From Sambucus nigra (lineage: Eukaryota; Streptophyta; Magnoliopsida; Dipsacales; Adoxaceae), in assembly GCA_949130495.1 (NCBI GenBank), contig OX422217.1:542071137-542135136 (forward strand): a DNA stretch of 64,000 nucleotides, given 5' to 3'. The notes below the pieces were generated by a model. That model did no database searches and was not told the DNA's origin. It saw only the letters and a program-made list of their open reading frames with translations. Each line of letters opens with the position of its first letter. Within the stretch, counting starts at the first letter, position 1. The position numbers and the translations under genes were made by a program. Below are positions 57,923-64,000 of the stretch, piece by piece.

Positions 57923-59462
57923 TGATACAGCGTAAATATTTCGTATTTCACTCGTTAACGTACGCGTTATTAGCCCCCTCGGGTACCTTAATTCCTATAT
58001 TTATGCTCGATAATCAAACAACCTCCATTTAATATGATAACATGCTATATGAGGTATATTTGGGATTTTGTAGGGATTCCACGTGCTAAGTATGAAGTTG
58101 GATGCATTCCGGCGAAGTTTCTTACACAATCGCACGCGCAAGGGCAATTTAGTCATTACAGAATTTGGGTAACTGGCCCAATGTCTTCACGGAAATTGAA
58201 GCCCTCTGAACAAGCTTCGCGTGGCCGCAAATGGTGCGCGATTCCGAGTCTGAACGAAGAAGTTACGGGCTTTTGAGCGGAAGAGAATTTCAAACCAACG
58301 AAAAACGGGGGAAAAATTCAAGACCTGTAGGTCCGAATTGATTCGCCCCTTTGCGAATCGATTCGGTTGGAGACAGTATGCCAGTTCCTCTGTTTTCTAA
58401 TCGATTCGGACCAGCCGAATCGATTCGCCCACCATTCTGAATCGATTCGGATTTATCCCGAATCGATTCGCCCCACTAGCAGTCTCGAGATATTCTCCAA
58501 TGCCGAATCGATTCAGCCCTGCTGATATTTGTTTTTCTCCCCTTTTATTTACAATTTTGCCATGGGATTTGTTTTTGTATAAATACTCTTTCTCTTCATT
58601 TTGAAGATATATCTTACATTTCACATTAGTTTAGGGTTTGTATGGAGCCTTGCCCTACTCCACCACTTTGGCTGTTTTGCCCACTTTGATGTATGTAAGC
58701 TTATTAATTTAAGTTGTATTTCATTATTTCCTTACTTCCATTAATTTACATGCTTTCATTTACTTGCTTTCTTTACTTTCTTGCCTAGATTAAATTATTT
58801 CTTGCTTAATTAGTTTATTGCTTTGTTAATTAGTTTCATTTATGTCTTGCCCTTAGATAAATAGGGTCGGGGTTGTGTTCCGCCATTTACGGCTTTGGAC
58901 CTCGAAATTTAGGGTTTCGTGTAAAATTGTGTTTAATTGAAATCGTGCGTATTAAAGTTGGATTGTTATGCGTTTAACTTTATTTGTCACGCAACTTTAG
59001 TGTTTATAGCGACAATTCGAATTTAATCCGCGTGTGACCATTTTTGGTTAAATGTTTAATCTCGCAACTTTGGGTTAAATTCCTTATTGTGTGATGTTTA
59101 TGATTAATTGATTATGCTCGATTAAAGGCTTTCGAGCCTTAACTCTAATTAGTAGTTGTTTCGATCTGTGTGGTAGAATGCGATCCCGATCCTCACTTTA
59201 CTTTTGTGTAGCGTAACTTATTCTTTTCTTTTTCCACCATAACCAACCATCACTTTTTCATTTATTTATTTTACACTTTTATTCCTGAAGTTTTAAAGCA
59301 ATTAACATATAAAATTCAATCACTCCCCGTGGATTTCTTATGATACCCGACTTACCGCTGTGCTTACCTCGCAAGTGTAGTAGTAGCTTAGGTTTTTGCA
59401 TCGCGGCGACGAAACACACAACGATTGTGTCCTCACACGAACACACTTTTACCGCTCGATCA
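57923..59462 (+). repeat. 3' LTR of element V
   Basis: 1540 bp, TGATACAGCG to CGCTCGATCA, followed by ATCAT. Confidence 0.93.
58334..58515. promoter_or_regulatory. Phased palindrome array, 3' LTR of V (7 copies)
   Basis: Centres at 58339.5, 58359.5, 58402.5, 58421.5, 58443.5, 58464.5 and 58509.5, with TCTCGAGA at 58486.5. Mutations differ from those in the 5' LTR, but the spacing is kept. Confidence 0.85.
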
Positions 59463-59467
59463 ATCAT

Positions 59468-60048
59468 GCATGATGTTCATTGCACTTTTTGCAAAAAGAG
59501 AAACCTTACTCTTGAAAAATGTCGTGCTCATTTAAAGATGAAAAAGAATCACTTTTGAATCATTTGTAAAAGGAATAATCATACATATATTTCTTGTAAA
59601 TTCTGTTCATCTAATGATCATTGCACATATTGTGGTAAAAATGATCATACGTTTGATGTTTGTAAAATGAGGAAAAGAAATATTCGTGAGTATAGACAAA
59701 GAGATCATTATATTCCTTCATTAACAAACAATGACCCAAAACTCAAAGGGTACGAAAAAGGAATGTTTGCTCTTCATATTTTGTAGGTAGTCAAGGAATT
59801 CTCCAAAGACATTATGTTAAAGATATGCAAGGAAGGCAATAAAGATATTCTAATGGAGAAAGATGAAATATTTGGAGAAGAGGCACACTTGATGAAAGAA
59901 GGAAAATGCTGATAAAACATCAAGACATAAAAGTGTTGACAATGTTCCAAGGATCTAAGGAATCATCAAATGGGTAACATCTATCCTTAATTTCCAAATG
60001 ATTATCTTTCTCCCTTGTAACTAAAATAAAAAAAAATGATGCACAAAA
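59468..60048 (+). pseudogene. 3' part of the disrupted Gag with three zinc-knuckle-like segments
   Basis: The frame shows CTFCKKRNLTLEKC (59481-59522); then TGA-IICKRNNHTYISC (59556-59597), where TGA stands at the first Cys position; then a perfect CCHC knuckle, CTYCGKNDHTFDVC (59622-59663). Knuckles bind RNA in retroelement Gag; three in a row are unusual. Downstream frames are Lys/Glu-rich and broken. No protease or RT follows before element VI begins at 60049. Confidence 0.6.
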
Positions 60049-62385
60049 TGTAACGCCCTAGTTCGGATTTATGGATTACCCATGGGTCAACCCGGTCCGA
60101 CCCTAATGTTAGGTGTGAAGTGCAAGGAGACAAATTAAATAAAATTGCTAATCCTATTTTATTTAATTAACATTTCACTTGTTTAGCATGTGATACCGAT
60201 TTATATCAAGCTACGTGTGGGACCCATGGGACGCGTCACCAGAATCCAAGCATATAGAGCTACTAACATAAAATAAAAAGAATACTTACTTGTATAACTC
60301 TATCAAGATATATAATTGTGTATAACCTGTCGTAACAAAGGAAAGGGAATGAGATGAATGTACAGTGGGAAATATAACAATGCAACATAGAATGGAACGA
60401 CATAAAAGAGACTCTATAATGTAAGCCTTCGTGCACCTGAAAATACCGGAGATACATAAATCTACATATACTAATAGATGGACCCGTTTATTCCAAACAT
60501 TACTTGAGTTGATTAAATCACACTAATCTTGTAAACGATCCCTTTTCCCTTTTTATATGAATTTACATCGATTTAACGCAACTGGTTAAATATTTAAACA
60601 GCAATGAGTTTGTTTGGGAAAAATGCTTCATTTATCAAAATTTCCTATTTACTCATACCAAATCCACTTTAGTATTTTTTTTTAAAACCACCTTCCAACA
60701 CACGCAGACTGGGTGTTAGAAAATACTTGTTTCCCCGTTTAAACCATTTCACAACACATATTTGTGTTAGTTATGGGTTAAACCATCCTAGGTTCATAAC
60801 TACCCATTAATCACCTCTCTTTACCATTCTTTTAACTTCCCATGGACATTAGTCAGTTTCTCATATTTCTTGTCCACGTTATCTTTATAACCGAAACATT
60901 TACCAATTTCGTTTCACGTTAGGTTGTACTTTCCCATTTTCTTAGCTTAACCAATTTCTTTATCATGTTCCACTTTTATTCATTTTTTGACTGGAATACT
61001 TCACCAATACCATCATTCACATTCCATTTATCTTTATTTTTTTCTCTGAATTTCTCAAATACCGCATACTTTAATGGGCTCCACACTGTCGGTTACGCCA
61101 CCATATGTTATGGCCAGTGATTTTGGATCTTTCACCCTAGGGCTCCAGGCCCTTCTTAATTCTTTCCCAGTTGAATTCGAGTCCATATTAATGTGTTTTA
61201 ACATTTTGCAAATGTTCATGTTATTTCACTTTTATCGTCCGAAGACGAAACCCGGGGACTACTTATTAGTGTTACACTATAGTCATCATTTCATGTCCTA
61301 TACACATTTACGTTGATTTCATTTTGAAATTCTCTTCCATTTAAGACTATTTTGTGTAAGACCTTTTCCAACATTTTTATTTTATAAAATGTTCCACTTT
61401 GTGTAAAATTACCATTTTGCCCATTTGTTTCCAAACTTGCGTTTTCCTCCCTTTTCAGATGTGTTATTTTTCCAAAAACATTATTAAGTTACGCACAGTA
61501 ACTTCTTAAATGTTTTTTTAGTCATTAACGCTTCTTCAACATCTTGGAGTAACACACTTTTCGTGTTGTAAATCTCTTTATTTCATTACTTCCTTTACCA
61601 AGGAAGCCATTTGACATTTTAAGGACTACTTTACAAGAAAAAAAATATTTTTCCTTTATCATCATATGTAGTCTTGAAAGCATACACTTATAAATTTTTC
61701 AACACTTATTAACACATTTTAAGGGTTGAAATTTTTATTTTCTTTATTTCATGTTAAAACTGATTAAAACCTTTACTAAACTTTTCCATATCCTCAACAA
61801 GTTTATATATATAGGAAGAAGGATTTTAAATTCAAAAATCCAATAAAATGAGTCTAACACATTATTTACTTAAGAAATTTCAAAATACTTGCAAAAACAT
61901 GTCTTCGAAGAGTAAAAAAATATTTGTGTACTTCAAAACATGAATAAATGTCTAACTTCATAAAATTCCATTTTTACAAGAAAACTTTATGATTTTGTGA
62001 ATAAATAAATCTTAATTAGATAAATATTCTTTTAAAACATTTTATTTCATAAAATGTTTAATACCAAGTCTTCTTGAAACATATCATTGTCCTAAAATTT
62101 TGAAACCACTTGTGGAACCATTTTACATGAATCATGAGAAAATAACCTTTTACAACATACATACATTCTACTCTTAAAACTCTATATGCAAGACTAAATA
62201 ATAATGAAATAGTGTTCTTAAAATTAAAGAGTAGATTTTTCCCCCTCATTGAATCTCTAAATATGAATGGAAGAGGAAAAAGATGATGGCAACCTCCCAT
62301 CGCCTAAGGTGGCCTTAAATAAATTGCCAAGCTCCATTAGCATGCTCCTTGAAAGCTCCATGAAAATCCCTTTTAAACTATATTG

Positions 62386-62692
<307 letters not shown>

Positions 62693-63082
62693 TTTATTCT
62701 CCAAAAATCCCTAACAATATCTCCACGATATTTATATTTTTCCTAAGATTTAGTGTATATGGGTTCTCTAGGCTTAAGTGTTGTAGAATATAAGGTTAAT
62801 ATGGTGGTTTAGGGTGGAGGAGTAGTGGTTATAGGGTGGTGGAGTGCTGGTTGGTGGTGGAGGAGCTCTTAAGATCTAGAGAGAGAGAGAATCTAAATGA
62901 AATGATTAAAATGGCCCAAACCACCTTTAAATACCTCAAAACCCTTAGGGGTTAAATCCCTCAAAAAAGGCCAAGAACACATGCTTCGAGTTTATATGCT
63001 ACTGTGGGACCTTGACATGTGTTTTAATCCAAAGTCTATATTGTGACAGAATTTTTTTAATCTACATAATCTGATTTTTATC

Positions 63083-63258
63083 ATCTCGTTCGAACGAGAT
63101 TGGATCTCGTTCAAAAGAGAACAACTATCTAGTTTGAATGCACTTCGAACAAGGTTCTAACGAGAGTAGATTTTCTATATAAGTATGGGTCATTGGAAGG
63201 TTGTTCGAATGAAGGAAGGATCTCATTCGAACGGCCCATAATCTCGTTCAAATGACTC
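63083..63258 (-). promoter_or_regulatory. TTCGAA-type palindrome cluster in LTR of VI
   Basis: Includes the perfect 18-bp palindrome ATCTCGTTCGAACGAGAT (63083-63100). Diverged copies are centred near 63112, 63135, 63146, 63156, 63206, 63228 and 63249. Steps are close to 10.5 or 21 bp. On the minus strand it lies upstream of the TATA-like box near 62925. Confidence 0.7.
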
Positions 63259-63430
63259 TAAATTCTCCAAATTAAATATAACGCCATTTTAATCCAATTA
63301 ATTTCACCACGGCCACTATGTTACTGAAATTTGATCTGTAATTCATCTAACAAAGTCTAAGGCCCAATTGAGTCACATAATGTTACGAATTCATACATGT
63401 ACGGTCAAAAGTGCAGGGGCGGGTGTTACA

Positions 63431-64000
63431 TTCTTCCCTCCTTAGGTCATAGGGATCTTCGAAGTCTAGTTCTTCTCAATCCTCAATCACTAAGAAGTCA
63501 TCATACGTCCTTTCAAAAGGGGTTGTCACCTAGGAACTCAACATGGAACAAGTCCTAATGCTCATCATTTGGCTAATCATCATAACCACCTCATAGTCCT
63601 CGCGTCTCCACTTATCGACAATCATCCTTGGTTTAATCAGAAGTCTTTCTTGCTATTATCCAAAGCATAATCGACACATCTACCATAGTAACACTCCTAA
63701 GATATTGACACTCACCCAAGTGCAAATCAAAACACAACTATCACCTGATTCATCATCAAGAACCATTTCAAATCTTAAGACTACACATTTCGGGTCTCAA
63801 ATTCTCGAGTCATCCTGACCACACTCATTCACTTAAACTTGATACTGACCTCTCATAGGTAGTTACTTACTTTGAGAAGCGACATACTGGCTAAGTCACA
63901 AATCATGTGTTCGACTGCTACATCACTTTTCTAATCTATGATCATTCTAGGCATCCAACTATGGAACACTCACCCGAGTATTACACCAATCTACTCATTA
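63431..64000 (-). mobile_element. Internal 3' edge of element VI (continues outside the window)
   Basis: The minus-strand polypurine tract AAGGAGGGAAGAA directly precedes the LTR. The remaining 550 bp show no clear pol domain and are probably 3' UTR. The rest lies beyond the window. Confidence 0.6.

Larger units (their letters stand above)
53145..59462 (+). mobile_element. Non-autonomous LTR retrotransposon V with a single ORF
   Basis: LTRs 53145-54703 and 57923-59462 are flanked by exact ATCAT duplications (53140-53144 and 59463-59467). The PBS TGGCGCCGTTGTCGGGGA and the segment GAGGACAATGC...TTAAGTTAGGGGGTG at 56042-56077 are typical of Tat/Athila-type Gypsy elements. The 3.2-kb interior has one ORF and no protease, RT or integrase, so it must depend on a partner. 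The LTRs are still very similar, so the insertion is fairly young. It sits inside the Gag region of another element. Confidence 0.92.

Overview
This window is transposon-dense plant nuclear DNA. It is AT-rich, contains no intact host gene, and holds nested LTR retrotransposons, two gene-capturing Helitrons and long microsatellites. The captured fragments resemble flowering-plant genes: an ABCG32-like PDR transporter, two J-domain chaperones and a SPATULA/ALCATRAZ-like bHLH protein. An angiosperm, most likely a dicot, fits best. All family calls come from reading motifs by eye; no database search was run.

Layout. 1-6754: head-to-tail array of an LTR retrotransposon reduced to LTR + about 254 bp + LTR. 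There are four internal domains and five LTRs (the first is cut by the window edge), and alternate units match best, giving a dimeric period of about 3.29 kb. 7134-15324 and 15339-39311: two Helitrons of one family (H1, H2), head to tail and separated only by a 14-bp TA run. Each has a 5' TC, a 6-bp-stem 3' hairpin and a CTAG end. H1 carries a bHLH exon and a 733-bp tandem triplication. H2 carries ABCG and J-protein fragments and a 523-bp triplication. The middle unit of that triplication was split by a second member of the short LTR family (element II, 22675-36103), whose 3' LTR was in turn split by a 10.75-kb Ty3/Gypsy Tat-type element (element III, 24703-35456, target duplication CTCAT).

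39631-50232: minus-strand Ty3/Gypsy chromovirus of Tekay/Del type (element IV, target duplication ATTAG), decayed by many stop codons. About 50238-60048: remnant of another LTR element with an initiator-Met primer site and Gag zinc knuckles, split by element V (53145-59462, target duplication ATCAT). Element V is a non-autonomous element with one intact ORF of about 302 codons. 60049-64000: long minus-strand 3' LTR and internal edge of a further element (VI) that runs off the window.

How the parts work together. Elements II and I look like internally deleted relatives of chromoviruses such as IV: they share the primer-site type and the sequence around the polypurine tract, so they could have been mobilised in trans. 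Element III encodes Gag-PR-RT-RNH-aRNH-INT in one frame, now broken by stop codons, plus an antisense gene with introns between pol and the 3' LTR. The most unusual signals are helically spaced arrays of short palindromes inside the LTRs of V (CGAATCGATTCG, directly upstream of a TATA box) and of IV and VI (core TTCGAA), the dimeric LTR array, and the spliced antisense gene of III.
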